NCBI GenBank assembly: GCA_015063125.1
Contig: SUTB01000001.1
Location: 186,001 to 250,000, forward strand
DNA length: 64,000 nucleotides
Direction: 5' to 3'
DNA from: Thermoplasmata archaeon
Lineage (GTDB): Archaea > Thermoplasmatota > Thermoplasmata > Methanomassiliicoccales > Methanomethylophilaceae
Under the pieces are notes generated by a model. It was not told the origin of the DNA, made no database searches, and saw nothing but the letters and a program-made list of their open reading frames with translations. The number at the start of each line of letters is the position of its first letter. The stretch's first letter is position 1. The position numbers and the translations under genes are program-made. This document shows positions 1 to 9,282 of the stretch, piece after piece.

Positions 1-3000
1 AAGCAGTGGATCAACTCTAACATCGACAACATCGACTGTCTAATCCGTGCGGTGGAGGAACTGGGAGGGAACCCCGTCGCCATGTTCTTCAACACCTACG
101 ACAACAAGGTGGACGGTTCCAAGGGGATCAAGAGGCTTCTGGAGGAGGAACTCACCATCGATGGGAAGCCAGTTCTAGATGCTGCGATCAACACGATGAG
201 CTTCAGTCAGACGCTCATCGCCACCCCTGGTGTGGGAGACCAGGTCTGCGAGGACAACTTCTATCTGAGGTACGGTGTCCCTATTATCCAAGCCATGACT
301 CTCACGGCCACGGAGGAGCACTGGCGCTCCCACTTGGAGGGATTGAATCCTGCAGAGGTTGCCTATGATGTCGTCCATCCGGAATTCGACGGACAGATCA
401 TCGGTGTTCCCAGCGCCAGCACAGAATCATCCTCCAAGGGAGTCTACTATTACAAGGGGATTAAGGACAGAGCCTATAGATTGGCCGACATGGCGATCAT
501 GTGGGCGAAGCTGCGCCACATCCAGAACAAGGATAGAAAGGTCGCGATCCTTCTCTATCAGTATCCGCCGAAGAACGCGGATGCCGGAGGGGCCGCAGGT
601 CTGGATACATTCGGCAGCGTCGTGAACATTCTAAGGAGGATGAAGGAGGATGGATACGATGTAGGGAACCACATCCCGGAGGATTCCAGAGAGTTGGTCG
701 AGATCATGCTCAACGGTCTGACCAATGATACGGAATGGATCTCCAAGGAGGAGGTGGAGAAGCGCTCTCTGGACCTGATAACCCCGGATAAGTACGACGG
801 ATGGTACCAGGAGTTATCAGAAACGGTGCAGGAGCACATCGAGAAGGACTGGGGAAAGCCTACCGGTGAATTCTATACGGTCGGTAAAGACATCATCGTC
901 CCCGGAACGATATTCGGGAACATCCTTGTCGGATTCCAGCCCGACAGGGGCAGGGACATTCAGGCGAACTACCACGATCCCAATGTCCTGCACCCCCATC
1001 AGTATTACGCTTACTACAAATGGCTGAGGAACGACTTCGGGGCCAACGCGGTGATTCACGTGGGCACCCACGGTACCCTGGAGTGGCTTCCGGGCAAATC
1101 GGTGGCGCTCAGCGGGGACTGTTGTCCCGATTACATCCAAACCTCGCTGCCGGACATCTACCCTTATGTGATAGGCAACCCCGGAGAGGGGGTTCAGGCC
1201 AAGAGGAGGGCCGCGGCGGTCATCATCGACCACATGATCCCCACCATGACCCGTGCCGGAGGCTACGATGACATCCTCGAACTGGAAGGCATCCTCCAGA
1301 ACTTCATGGCCGCAAAGACGCAGCAGCAGGACCAGAACCTGCCGTTGATAAGGTCGAAGCTCAGGGAGGTCCTGGCGAGGATGGACATGTACAACGACCT
1401 CAGGCTGGAGCCCGACTGTTCCGACGGGGAGCTCGACGATAAGTTCGACGACCTCTACGATTACGTCGTAGACATCAAGGAGAACCTGATCAAGGATGGA
1501 TTGCACATCCTCGGCGACGTCTCACAGGGCAGGAGGATGGAGGAGGACGTGTACAGTCTTGTCCGTGTGGACAACGGCGAGATACCGTCGCTCAGGAAGG
1601 CGATAGCCTCCGCGAAAGGATATGACATCCTCGACATCCAGAACCATGCTTCCGAGATCGATGAGAGGACTGGACTGATGAAAGGGCAGATACTGGAGGA
1701 TGTGGAGACTACGATGGAGACCATGATCTCCGAGATGATGGGATTCGGATTCGACAAGCAGCGTTGTATGTCCCTGGCGGATGGATACGGAAGTCCGGAG
1801 GACATGATGAAGGTCATATCATTCATCTGTGACGAGCTCCACCCCAATCTTCTGAAGATGGGCAAGGAGGTGGACAGTGTCATGGAGGCTCTCCAGGGAA
1901 GGTTCATCGAGCCCGGTCCATCGGGATGCCCGACCAGAGGAAGGGCGCAGATCCTGCCCACTGGAAGGAACTTCTATTCGATAGATCCGGACGCGGTCCC
2001 TTGGCATTCCAGCTGGGAGATCGGGAAGAGGATGGCCGACCAGATGCTGGAGAGATTCGTGGATGAACACGGAAGCTATCCGAAGAACATCGGAATCGTG
2101 ATGTGGGCCACGGATACCATGAAGACCGGCGGCGACGACACCGCATACGTCCTTTGGTTGATGGGGATTCGCCCCGTATGGACCGGTTACGCCGGTCGCG
2201 TGAAGGACTTGGAGGTCATCCCGGTCTCGGAGCTGGGAAGGCCGAGGATCGATGTGACCCTCAGGATAAGCGGATTGTTCAGGGACACGTTCCCCAATCT
2301 CGTGAGGATGATAGACCGGGCCGTGCGCATGGCCATGGAGCTGGACGAGACGGAGGAGGAGAACTACCTTCTCGCGAACCTCAGGAAGGACATAGTCACA
2401 TCGATTGAGGAAGGCATGCCCGAAGACCAGGCCAGGGAGGATGCGATGATACGCATCTTCGGCGATGCCCCGGGCAGCTACGGTTCTGGAACTAACATAC
2501 TGATCAGGACATCCGACTGGAAGGACCCTTCCGAGCTCGGAAAGATCTATCGCGACTACGGCGAGTATGCATACGGCATCGGCAGGTACGGGGAGAGGAA
2601 GTCCGATGCATTCAGGCACAGGCTCATGAGCATGGACGTCACGGTTAAGAACAGCGTCAGCAGGGAATACGACATGTTCGACAACGACGATGTCTACACA
2701 GACCTGGGAGGATTCAACGCAGCAGTGAAATCCGTCAAGGGGGAGCTTCCCATGTCGGTTATAGGCTTCTCCGCCGACACAAGCAACATTAAGACCAAGA
2801 CGATCGACGAAGAAGGCCGCTATATCTTCCGCAGCAAGATCAACAACCCGAAGTGGTTTGAGGGATTGAAGCCCCATGGATTCAAGGGTGCCCAGGAGAT
2901 ATCCAAGATGGCCGAGTACGTCTTCGGATGGGATGCCACCTCCGATATCATCGAAGGGTGGGAATACAAATCCATAGCCGACAATTTCCTGTTCAACAAG

Positions 3001-3174
3001 GAGAACGCCGAGTGGTTCAGGGACGCCAACCCATATGCGATGATGGAGGTCACCAGCAGGTTGCTGGAGGCCATCTACCGCAAGATGTGGGATGCGGACG
3101 ACGAGACTAGGGAGAGGCTCCTGCAACTGTACGAGGACCTGGAAGGGGAGCTGGAGGAGATCAATGACAGATGA
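1..3174 (+). CDS. cobN: CobN-type cobaltochelatase large subunit, 5' truncated by window edge
   Basis: The reading frame is open from base 1, so the gene starts upstream; 1,057 residues are visible, about 160-200 fewer than the two full paralogues in this window. CobN/BchH/ChlH proteins bind the tetrapyrrole and, with an AAA+ partner, insert Co or Mg. The family hallmarks are present: the GTHGTLEWLPGK block (about 1055-1100), an NPGEGVQAKRR block (about 1180-1215), the GPSGCPTRGRAQILP block (about 1910-1960) and the WATDTMKTGGDD block (about 2104-2140). The stop overlaps the start of an ABC ATPase by 11 bases, so the two are probably co-transcribed. No ChlI/ChlD-type ATPase partner is in the window. 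The metal is not determined by sequence; cobalt is inferred from the corrinoid genes elsewhere. Confidence 0.9.
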   Translation, partial: KQWINSNIDNIDCLIRAVEELGGNPVAMFFNTYDNKVDGSKGIKRLLEEELTIDGKPVLDAAINTMSFSQTLIATPGVGDQVCEDNFYLRYGVPIIQAMTLTATEEHWRSHLEGLNPAEVAYDVVHPEFDGQIIGVPSASTESSSKGVYYYKGIKDRAYRLADMAIMWAKLRHIQNKDRKVAILLYQYPPKNADAGGAAGLDTFGSVVNILRRMKEDGYDVGNHIPEDSRELVEIMLNGLTNDTEWISKEEVEKRSLDLITPDKYDGWYQELSETVQEHIEKDWGKPTGEFYTVGKDIIVPGTIFGNILVGFQPDRGRDIQANYHDPNVLHPHQYYAYYKWLRNDFGANAVIHVGTHGTLEWLPGKSVALSGDCCPDYIQTSLPDIYPYVIGNPGEGVQAKRRAAAVIIDHMIPTMTRAGGYDDILELEGILQNFMAAKTQQQDQNLPLIRSKLREVLARMDMYNDLRLEPDCSDGELDDKFDDLYDYVVDIKENLIKDGLHILGDVSQGRRMEEDVYSLVRVDNGEIPSLRKAIASAKGYDILDIQNHASEIDERTGLMKGQILEDVETTMETMISEMMGFGFDKQRCMSLADGYGSPEDMMKVISFICDELHPNLLKMGKEVDSVMEALQGRFIEPGPSGCPTRGRAQILPTGRNFYSIDPDAVPWHSSWEIGKRMADQMLERFVDEHGSYPKNIGIVMWATDTMKTGGDDTAYVLWLMGIRPVWTGYAGRVKDLEVIPVSELGRPRIDVTLRISGLFRDTFPNLVRMIDRAVRMAMELDETEEENYLLANLRKDIVTSIEEGMPEDQAREDAMIRIFGDAPGSYGSGTNILIRTSDWKDPSELGKIYRDYGEYAYGIGRYGERKSDAFRHRLMSMDVTVKNSVSREYDMFDNDDVYTDLGGFNAAVKSVKGELPMSVIGFSADTSNIKTKTIDEEGRYIFRSKINNPKWFEGLKPHGFKGAQEISKMAEYVFGWDATSDIIEGWEYKSIADNFLFNKENAEWFRDANPYAMMEVTSRLLEAIYRKMWDADDETRERLLQLYEDLEGELEEINDR

Positions 3175-4054
3175 TTTCATAATCAGCGGTAAGGGCATCA
3201 CTAAGAAGTTCGGGGATTTCACCGCAGTGGACAACATAGACGTCAACGTGAAGAGGGGGGAGATCTTCGGTTTCCTCGGTCCCAACGGTGCCGGTAAGAC
3301 CACCACCATCAGGGTCATGACCACCCTCACGCCTCCCACCTCCGGCAAGATAATCATCGAGGGCCATGAGGTCAAAGGTCTCGACGACCCGGTGAAGGAG
3401 AAGGTCGGGATCATACAGCAGCACATCGCTCTGGACAAGGATGTCTCCGTCAGGGAGAACATCGTGTACCATGCGATACTCCATCATATCCCGAAGAAGG
3501 AGGCCAAGGAGAGGATCGACAGATTGGTCGAGATAATGGGTCTGGGCCCGTACATGGACCATATGGCGATCAACCTCTCAGGAGGTTGGCAGAGGAGAGT
3601 CGCTATTGTCAGCGCTCTCATCCACAATCCGTCGATACTGGTCCTTGACGAGCCCACCGCCGGCTTGGACACGCAGTCCAGGCATATGCTGTGGGGACTT
3701 ATAAGGGAGCTGAATGCCAAGGGCACAACGATCTTCATCACCACTCATTACATGGACGAGGCCGAGGAACTGTGCGACAGGATCGCAATCCTCGATCACG
3801 GAAGGATCATAGCCGAGGGCTCCTCGGAGAAACTCTGCAATGACCTGGGCAGATGGACGGTCGAGTACAAGGCCGAAGGCGGCCAGAAAGAATATCGCTA
3901 TTTCCACGACCGTGAAGAGGCGAATGCGTTTAGGGATTCTCTCGATGAGAGCTGTACGGTTACATCAAGGATGACCGGCTTGGAGGACGTCTTCCTGGAG
4001 CTTACTGGAAGGGACAACACCAAAGCGACGCAGGAGGTGGAGTTCAGGGTATGA
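3164..4054 (+). CDS. ABC transporter ATP-binding protein, DrrA type (first pair)
   Basis: 296-residue ATPase of the daunorubicin-resistance (ABC-2) exporter class, expected to power the permease that follows. Seen: Walker A GPNGAGKTT (39-47), Q-loop IIQQ (83-86), signature LSGGW (138-142, W where Q or M is usual), Walker B ILVLDEP (158-164) and a TTHYMDEAEELCDR switch region. I chose ATG 3164, inside the cobN end, because a GGAGGAG-like ribosome site sits at about 3153-3159 and family alignment begins there; an ATG at 3092 would lie deep in cobN. Its stop overlaps the permease start (ATGA). The substrate is unknown; the tight link to cobN makes a tetrapyrrole or metal-related substrate possible, but this is inference. 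Confidence 0.9.
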   Translation: MTDDFIISGKGITKKFGDFTAVDNIDVNVKRGEIFGFLGPNGAGKTTTIRVMTTLTPPTSGKIIIEGHEVKGLDDPVKEKVGIIQQHIALDKDVSVRENIVYHAILHHIPKKEAKERIDRLVEIMGLGPYMDHMAINLSGGWQRRVAIVSALIHNPSILVLDEPTAGLDTQSRHMLWGLIRELNAKGTTIFITTHYMDEAEELCDRIAILDHGRIIAEGSSEKLCNDLGRWTVEYKAEGGQKEYRYFHDREEANAFRDSLDESCTVTSRMTGLEDVFLELTGRDNTKATQEVEFRV

Positions 4055-4797
4055 CTGTCATAGGAGACTCATTTCGTGTGGCCTGGATAGACCTGGTCTT
4101 CATCAAGAGGAACATAGCGGTTGTGCTGATCACATGCCTGGTGACTCCGCTGCTGTACATTGTCGCGTTCGGATACGGATTCGGAGCGGGAGCAGAGGTC
4201 GAGGGATTTGACTACATCGCTTTCATGATCCCGGGGGTCATCTCTATGTCCACCATGACGTCGTGCTTCAACAACGTCGCCGTGAAAGTCATGATACAAC
4301 GCACGTATTTCAGGAGCTTCGATGAGCTGTTCCTGTGTTCCATGAAACCTACGTCCATAATACTGGGAAAGGCATGGGCGGGAATGGTCCGCAGTCTGAT
4401 CAGCTGCGCGGTCCTGTACTCTATCGGCATGGCTCTCACCCCGGACATGCATCTGACGATTCAAGGTGTCCTGATGATTCCAATATGCTGTCTCACCTAT
4501 GCACTGCTCGGAGTAGTGGCGGGAATGCTGGCGAATTCCCATCTCACGATGAACCTGTTCACGACTTTGGTAATCACACCGATGTCGTTCCTTTCGGGGA
4601 CCATCTTCTCGCTCGATGCATTGCCAGATTTCGCGCAGTGGATATTGTACGCATTACCGCTCACACACTCGACCGCATGCATAAGGGCATCCATACTGGA
4701 CACTGAGTTCCCCTGGATATCTTTATGCATCATCATACTGTACGCTGTAGCGTTCGTGCTCATCAGCAGATATGTCGTGACGAAGGGGCGTAATTGA
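4051..4797 (+). CDS. ABC-2 type permease, DrrB type (first pair)
   Basis: 248 residues, about six hydrophobic membrane segments separated by short loops, with the conserved ABC-2 stretch MIPGVISMSTM near residue 55 and a TPMSFLSGTIF segment about residue 170, both typical of the DrrB/NodJ family. It overlaps the upstream ATPase by four bases (ATGA) and the next ATPase starts directly after its stop, so translation is coupled along the whole block. It is clearly similar to the second permease at 5655, for example in the FxSFDEL(F/L)LC and LPLTHxxxxxR segments, indicating tandem duplication of an ATPase-permease pair. Confidence 0.88.
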   Translation: MTVIGDSFRVAWIDLVFIKRNIAVVLITCLVTPLLYIVAFGYGFGAGAEVEGFDYIAFMIPGVISMSTMTSCFNNVAVKVMIQRTYFRSFDELFLCSMKPTSIILGKAWAGMVRSLISCAVLYSIGMALTPDMHLTIQGVLMIPICCLTYALLGVVAGMLANSHLTMNLFTTLVITPMSFLSGTIFSLDALPDFAQWILYALPLTHSTACIRASILDTEFPWISLCIIILYAVAFVLISRYVVTKGRN

Positions 4798-5658
4798 ATG
4801 GATAATATCATCGAAGTGAGGGACCTAGTGGTGAAGTTCGGAGACTTCGCCGCCGTAGACGGAATCAGCTTCGATGTCAAGGAGGGGGAGATCTTCGGTT
4901 TCCTCGGCCCCAACGGTGCGGGTAAGACCACATCCATTCGCACGATAACGACCATCCAGAAATACGTCACAGGATCCATCACCATCAGCGGATACGACAT
5001 CAAGACGGATTATCTCGAGGCCAGGAAGCTCATAGGCATGTCGCAGCAGAACATCTCGCTGGACAAAGACCTAACAGTGAGGCAGAACCTGAAGCACCAT
5101 GCGATTATGCACAAGATCCCCCGTAAGGACATCGACCGCATTGTGGAGGAGACGGCGGCCATACTGGAGCTGCAGGACCATATGGATAAGAAGGTCAGCG
5201 AACTATCCGGAGGGTGGAAGAGGAAGGCATCAATCATATGCGCCATCATCCATGAGCCCAAGATCCTTCTGCTGGACGAGCCCACCGCCGGTCTGGACAC
5301 CCGTTCCCGTCACATGCTGTGGGATCTGGTCAGCATGTTGAATTCCAGAGGGACCACCATATTCCTCACCACGCATTACATTGAAGAGGCGGAGTCCCTC
5401 TGCGACAGGGTGGCCATCATCGACAAGGGGAAGCTCATCGCCATAGGCACAGTGGATGAATTGAGAGACAGGATCGGGAGGATTACGGTCGATACCACCA
5501 ACGATGACGGAAAGCGCCGTGTCGAGTACTTCGGCACAATCCCTGAGGCCAAGGAGTTCTCACAGACTCTTGGAGACAGGATGTACAACATCAGGAGGAC
5601 GACCCTGGAGGACGTATTCCTGGAGCTCACCGGTGACAGAGGAGGCAGCATGCAATGA
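4798..5658 (+). CDS. ABC transporter ATP-binding protein, DrrA type (second pair)
   Basis: 286 residues, closely similar along its whole length to the ATPase at 3164 (shared EIFGFLGPNGAGKTT, LSGGW signature, AGLDTxSRHMLW, TTHY(M/I)(D/E)EAE). Walker A is at 37-45, signature about 136-140. It starts immediately after the preceding permease stop and overlaps its own permease by four bases (ATGA). Two ATPases and two permeases in alternation could form two homomeric exporters or one heteromeric exporter; sequence cannot decide. Cytoplasmic face of the membrane. Confidence 0.9.
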   Translation: MDNIIEVRDLVVKFGDFAAVDGISFDVKEGEIFGFLGPNGAGKTTSIRTITTIQKYVTGSITISGYDIKTDYLEARKLIGMSQQNISLDKDLTVRQNLKHHAIMHKIPRKDIDRIVEETAAILELQDHMDKKVSELSGGWKRKASIICAIIHEPKILLLDEPTAGLDTRSRHMLWDLVSMLNSRGTTIFLTTHYIEEAESLCDRVAIIDKGKLIAIGTVDELRDRIGRITVDTTNDDGKRRVEYFGTIPEAKEFSQTLGDRMYNIRRTTLEDVFLELTGDRGGSMQ

Positions 5659-6401
5659 GTGTGATCGACGAGACCTACCGTGTTGCCTGGGGTGACCTGG
5701 TGTACATGAAGGGCAATCTCATCGAGGTTCTGCTCTCATCGCTCGTAGGGCCGCTGTTGTATCTGCTCGCATTCGGTTTCGGTGTGGGAGGGAGCATGGA
5801 GGATCCGGCAGGGTATGTCAAGTACATCATACCCGGAATCATCGCCATGACGACTCTGTCCGCAACGTTCAGCACCGTGTCCATGAAAATTCTCGTCCAG
5901 AGGCTGTTCTACATGAGCTTCGACGAGCTCCTGCTATGCCCGCTGCATATATCCGCCATAATCCTGGGGAAGACCATACAGGGAGTGGCGAGGGCGCTCA
6001 TAAGCTGCACCATCCTTCTGGTGGTCAGTCGGCTCCTGTCGCCGGAGGTGGTGATCAGTCCGTGGATATTCGTACTGATCATCGTGGGAAGTCTCATGTT
6101 CTCGCTCCTCGGATTGCTGGCGGGAATGCTGACAAACAAGACGCAGAATCTCTCTCTTTTTACCAGCATTGTGATCATACCGATGACTTTCCTGTGCGGC
6201 ACGCTGTTCGATGCTAGTGCGCTGCCAGATTTCGCTGCCGCGGTGATCTACGCTCTACCTCTTACGCATGTGAGCATGGTGATGAGAGGCATAATGCTCC
6301 CCGACTACACGGTCGGCATGGACTCGATATTCATCATCGCGGTCTATACGGTGGCGCTGTTCGCAATATGCTATTATTTGATAAAGAGTAACAAATGCTG
6401 A
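5655..6401 (+). CDS. ABC-2 type permease, DrrB type (second pair)
   Basis: 248 residues, the same length as the first permease, about six membrane segments, with the ABC-2 motif YIIPGIIAMTTL near residue 55 and the IPMTFLCGTLF segment near 170. It overlaps the upstream ATPase (ATGA) and ends ten bases before the next start, so the operon probably runs from cobN through the cysteine hydrolase at 6412. Substrate not predictable. Confidence 0.88.
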   Translation: MSVIDETYRVAWGDLVYMKGNLIEVLLSSLVGPLLYLLAFGFGVGGSMEDPAGYVKYIIPGIIAMTTLSATFSTVSMKILVQRLFYMSFDELLLCPLHISAIILGKTIQGVARALISCTILLVVSRLLSPEVVISPWIFVLIIVGSLMFSLLGLLAGMLTNKTQNLSLFTSIVIIPMTFLCGTLFDASALPDFAAAVIYALPLTHVSMVMRGIMLPDYTVGMDSIFIIAVYTVALFAICYYLIKSNKC

Positions 6402-6411
6402 GGTGAATGAC

Positions 6412-6963
6412 ATGTCGGAATCAATGAAGCCTGTAGATAAGAAGGACAGGAAATTGGCACTGGTCATCGTTGATGTCCAGAAGAAGTTCATCATCGGGGC
6501 GGACGATTCCACTCTGGAATCAGCCAAACTCCATACCGAGACCATGAAGAAAGTCATCGATATGTTCAGGGAGGCCGGCAGGCCTGTGATCTGGATCCTA
6601 TACGAGGGTCCTACCTGTATGGAAGGTATCACCGATGATGCCATGCAGCTCCTGGACGGTTTCGAGATCAAGGATTCGGATTTTGTCGTGAGGAAGTATC
6701 ACATGAACTCATTCAATAACACCAACCTCTCCGACGTCATTCTGAAGAACGATTGTGATGCGGCTCTTATTATGGGGATGTTTGCCCAGCACTGTGTCGT
6801 GGCCACAAATTGGGGAGCCTTCGATAAGGAAGTCTCGCCTTACATGATGAGGGACGGCCTGATAAGCAACAAAGAAGACATGATAGAGCTGGTCTACGGA
6901 CTGTGTAAGACGTACGACCTCCAGGAACTCGAAGAGAACCTGGAGATCCACAAGAAGAAGTGA
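6412..6963 (+). CDS. Isochorismatase-family cysteine hydrolase
   Basis: 183 residues of the isochorismatase/nicotinamidase fold. The catalytic triad can be placed: Asp21 in VIVDVQ, Lys95 in VVRKYHMNSF and Cys128 in MGMFAQHCVVAT. Family members hydrolyse isochorismate, nicotinamide or other small amides; which one is not evident here. ATG 6412 is chosen over the GTG at 6403 because GAGGTGA at 6400-6406 is a good ribosome site five bases before 6412 and the GTG lies inside it. It follows the exporter block by ten bases and is probably its last gene. It ends exactly where a convergent gene ends. Confidence 0.8.
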   Translation: MSESMKPVDKKDRKLALVIVDVQKKFIIGADDSTLESAKLHTETMKKVIDMFREAGRPVIWILYEGPTCMEGITDDAMQLLDGFEIKDSDFVVRKYHMNSFNNTNLSDVILKNDCDAALIMGMFAQHCVVATNWGAFDKEVSPYMMRDGLISNKEDMIELVYGLCKTYDLQELEENLEIHKKK

Positions 6964-7431
6964 TTATGCCTTCTTCTTGACGTCGTTTATCTTGATGCTC
7001 TCAGCCTTGGGCTTCGCCTTCTTGGCGGGGGCCTTCCTGGGCTTGACTTCCTTGACGGGGATGTTCTGAACGAGGTCGTCCGCACCGGTTTTGACCACGT
7101 TGCGCACGGTCTTGTCGCGGGTCTCCTCCACTTTATCTACGAATTCCCTCGCCTCGGGCGATAGCGGTGCCGCGTTGATTACTGCTTCGAAGAAATGAAG
7201 GAATTCCAGACATCCGGTGATGAAATGCTTTTGGACATCGTCGTCCCCGACGATCTTGAAGATGCCGTCGCTGATGTCCATGGCTTTTGCCTTAGCGCGG
7301 TCGAGGTTCTCATCGACGAACTCCTCGGTCTTCTGCTTGGACTCCTTCAGATCATCCTTCAGAATCCTCTCTATTATCTCCCTGTTCTCCAGGATGAACC
7401 TCCTGAACTCCTCGGACTTGACATCTGTCAT
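6964..7431 (-). CDS. Hypothetical charged, helical protein with Lys/Ala/Pro tail
   Basis: 155 residues, not recognised. Mostly predicted helix with alternating acidic and basic residues. The last roughly 35 residues are a Lys-Pro-Ala rich tail (PRKAPAKKAKPKAES) resembling the disordered basic tails of nucleic-acid-binding proteins. No transmembrane segment, no cysteines in a metal-binding pattern. It ends in TAA directly against the convergent hydrolase. Its promoter probably lies in 7432-7460, shared with the divergent exporter. Function unknown. Confidence 0.65.
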   Translation of the reverse strand: MTDVKSEEFRRFILENREIIERILKDDLKESKQKTEEFVDENLDRAKAKAMDISDGIFKIVGDDDVQKHFITGCLEFLHFFEAVINAAPLSPEAREFVDKVEETRDKTVRNVVKTGADDLVQNIPVKEVKPRKAPAKKAKPKAESIKINDVKKKA

Positions 7432-7530
7432 AAGGTTCGGATGGGTTTATCCGTATTTACCGATAAGGGTCTCTTTTGTCGAACGGAGGAGGATTTAACA
7501 TCATGGAGGTCTTAGGTTGTTGACGGTAGT

Positions 7531-9282
7531 TTGAGCGGTATATTCTCCTTCGTCAGATTCTTCCGCAGGACGGAATGGGCCCTTTCTGTTCTAGTGGTCC
7601 TGATGATAGTCCTGCAGGTATGGTTCGAATTGGAGATACCAAACTACATGGCGGCCATCACAGATGTCATCACATCTCACGGAACGTCGGAGGAGGTCCT
7701 TGAGAAGTCGTTCGCCATGGTAGGTTGTGCTGTTGCCACGCTGATCATCGGGTTGCTTGTCAGCAGTACCGTGGGATGGATATCATCATCGACCGCCAAG
7801 ACCATCCGTCAGGCCGAGTTCGATCACGTCCAGAAGTTCTCCCTGTCGGAGATCGACAGGATCTCCACTTACAGTCTGATCACACGTTCCACCAATGATG
7901 TCAAGCAGGTACAGGATTTCATCGGAGTCGCATTGGAATCGCTCATCAGGGCGCCGATCATCTCCATATGGGCGATCCTCAGGATAAGTCAGAGCGATAT
8001 GACCTGGACCGTGGCCACGGTGATATCCATATTCGCGATGATCCTGCTGGTCATCACCATACTCCGCCTCACAGCACCTCTGTACAGGAAGGTGCAGAAA
8101 CTGAACGACGGGATCAATGCCGTGACCATGGAGATGCTGACCGGACAGAGGGTCATCAGGGCGTACAATGCGGACGATCTCGAGAGGGACAAGTTCGAAG
8201 CTGCCAACGATGCTCTGACACAGAACCACATCCGTGCAGCTAGGATCATGGGTTTCAACGTGCCCATGAACGGTTTCATAAGGAACGGCCTGGCCATGAC
8301 CATCTACTGGTTGGGAGCATTCATAATAGCCGGGACATCCTCGGAGCCCCTCCGCCTTGAGCTGTTCTCGGAGATGATCGTGTTCTCGACATATGCCATA
8401 CTGGCCCTGAACGGGTTCCGTACAATGGTGCAGATATTCAATGTGTTCCCGAGGGCCCAGGCATCCCTCGACCGTATCTTCGAGGTCTTGGATACCGATC
8501 TGACGATCGTCGGAGGTACGGTGACCGATGGCGATAGGAAAGGATCCATTTCCTTCAGGGATGTGAGCTTCCGTTACATGGGGTCATCAGCGGATGTCCT
8601 CAGCGGAATCAGTTTCGATGTGAATCCCGGTGAGACGGTGGCGGTGATCGGTGCAACGGGATGCGGCAAGACATCGCTTATGAACCTCATACCAAGATTC
8701 TACGATTGCAATGAAGGAAAGGTCCTAGTCGACGGAATCGATGTGAAGGAGTACGATCTGGATTCACTGCGTTCCAAGATAGGGTACGTCTCTCAGAGGC
8801 CCACCATCCTGTCCGGATCCGTAAGGGACAATGTCAATTATGGCAAGGGATCCGAGAACCGCACGGATGATGACATATGGTCAGCTCTGGAAACCGCCTG
8901 TATTAAGGATTTCATCGAGGACTCGGGAGGATTGGGCATTAACCTGTCCGAGGAGGGAAGGAACATCTCAGGAGGACAGAAGCAGAGGGTCGCTATCGCG
9001 AGGGCCATTTGCAAAGCTCCGGAGATCTACGTCTTCGACGACTGTTTCTCAGCCATAGATTTCCGTACCGATCTGGAGGTGAGGCGCAGGCTCAAGAGAC
9101 GTACCGAAGGTTCCACGGTGGTCCTTGTTACACAGAGGATCGGCACTGCCCGTGGTGCGGATAGGATCATCGTCCTGGATAAGGGACGGATCGTAGGTCA
9201 GGGTACCCATGAGGAGCTGCTCGACGGCTGCGTCCTCTACAGGGAGATCGCTGAATCCCAGAGAACAGGTGATGAGTTATGA
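7531..9282 (+). CDS. ABC exporter half-transporter (MdlA-like), degenerate-site subunit
   Basis: 583 residues: an N-terminal six-helix type-IV ABC transmembrane domain (about 15-310) and a nucleotide-binding domain with Walker A GATGCGKT (374-381), signature ISGGQKQR (479-486) and Walker B YVFDDCFSAID (500-510). The residue after the Walker B aspartate is Asp504 instead of the catalytic Glu, as in the degenerate half of heterodimeric exporters such as TM287/288 or MdlAB. The start is TTG 7531; no closer ATG fits the fold, and the GGAGGT at 7505-7510 is too distant to be convincing, so the exact start is uncertain. It overlaps the partner gene by four bases (ATGA). Confidence 0.85.
   Translation: MSGIFSFVRFFRRTEWALSVLVVLMIVLQVWFELEIPNYMAAITDVITSHGTSEEVLEKSFAMVGCAVATLIIGLLVSSTVGWISSSTAKTIRQAEFDHVQKFSLSEIDRISTYSLITRSTNDVKQVQDFIGVALESLIRAPIISIWAILRISQSDMTWTVATVISIFAMILLVITILRLTAPLYRKVQKLNDGINAVTMEMLTGQRVIRAYNADDLERDKFEAANDALTQNHIRAARIMGFNVPMNGFIRNGLAMTIYWLGAFIIAGTSSEPLRLELFSEMIVFSTYAILALNGFRTMVQIFNVFPRAQASLDRIFEVLDTDLTIVGGTVTDGDRKGSISFRDVSFRYMGSSADVLSGISFDVNPGETVAVIGATGCGKTSLMNLIPRFYDCNEGKVLVDGIDVKEYDLDSLRSKIGYVSQRPTILSGSVRDNVNYGKGSENRTDDDIWSALETACIKDFIEDSGGLGINLSEEGRNISGGQKQRVAIARAICKAPEIYVFDDCFSAIDFRTDLEVRRRLKRRTEGSTVVLVTQRIGTARGADRIIVLDKGRIVGQGTHEELLDGCVLYREIAESQRTGDEL

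Noticed and set aside
1819-3462. Long minus-strand ORF (547 codons) opposite cobN
   Set aside because: The plus strand encodes an unmistakable CobN and ABC ATPase here; the antisense frame is open only through codon bias and has no recognisable domain.
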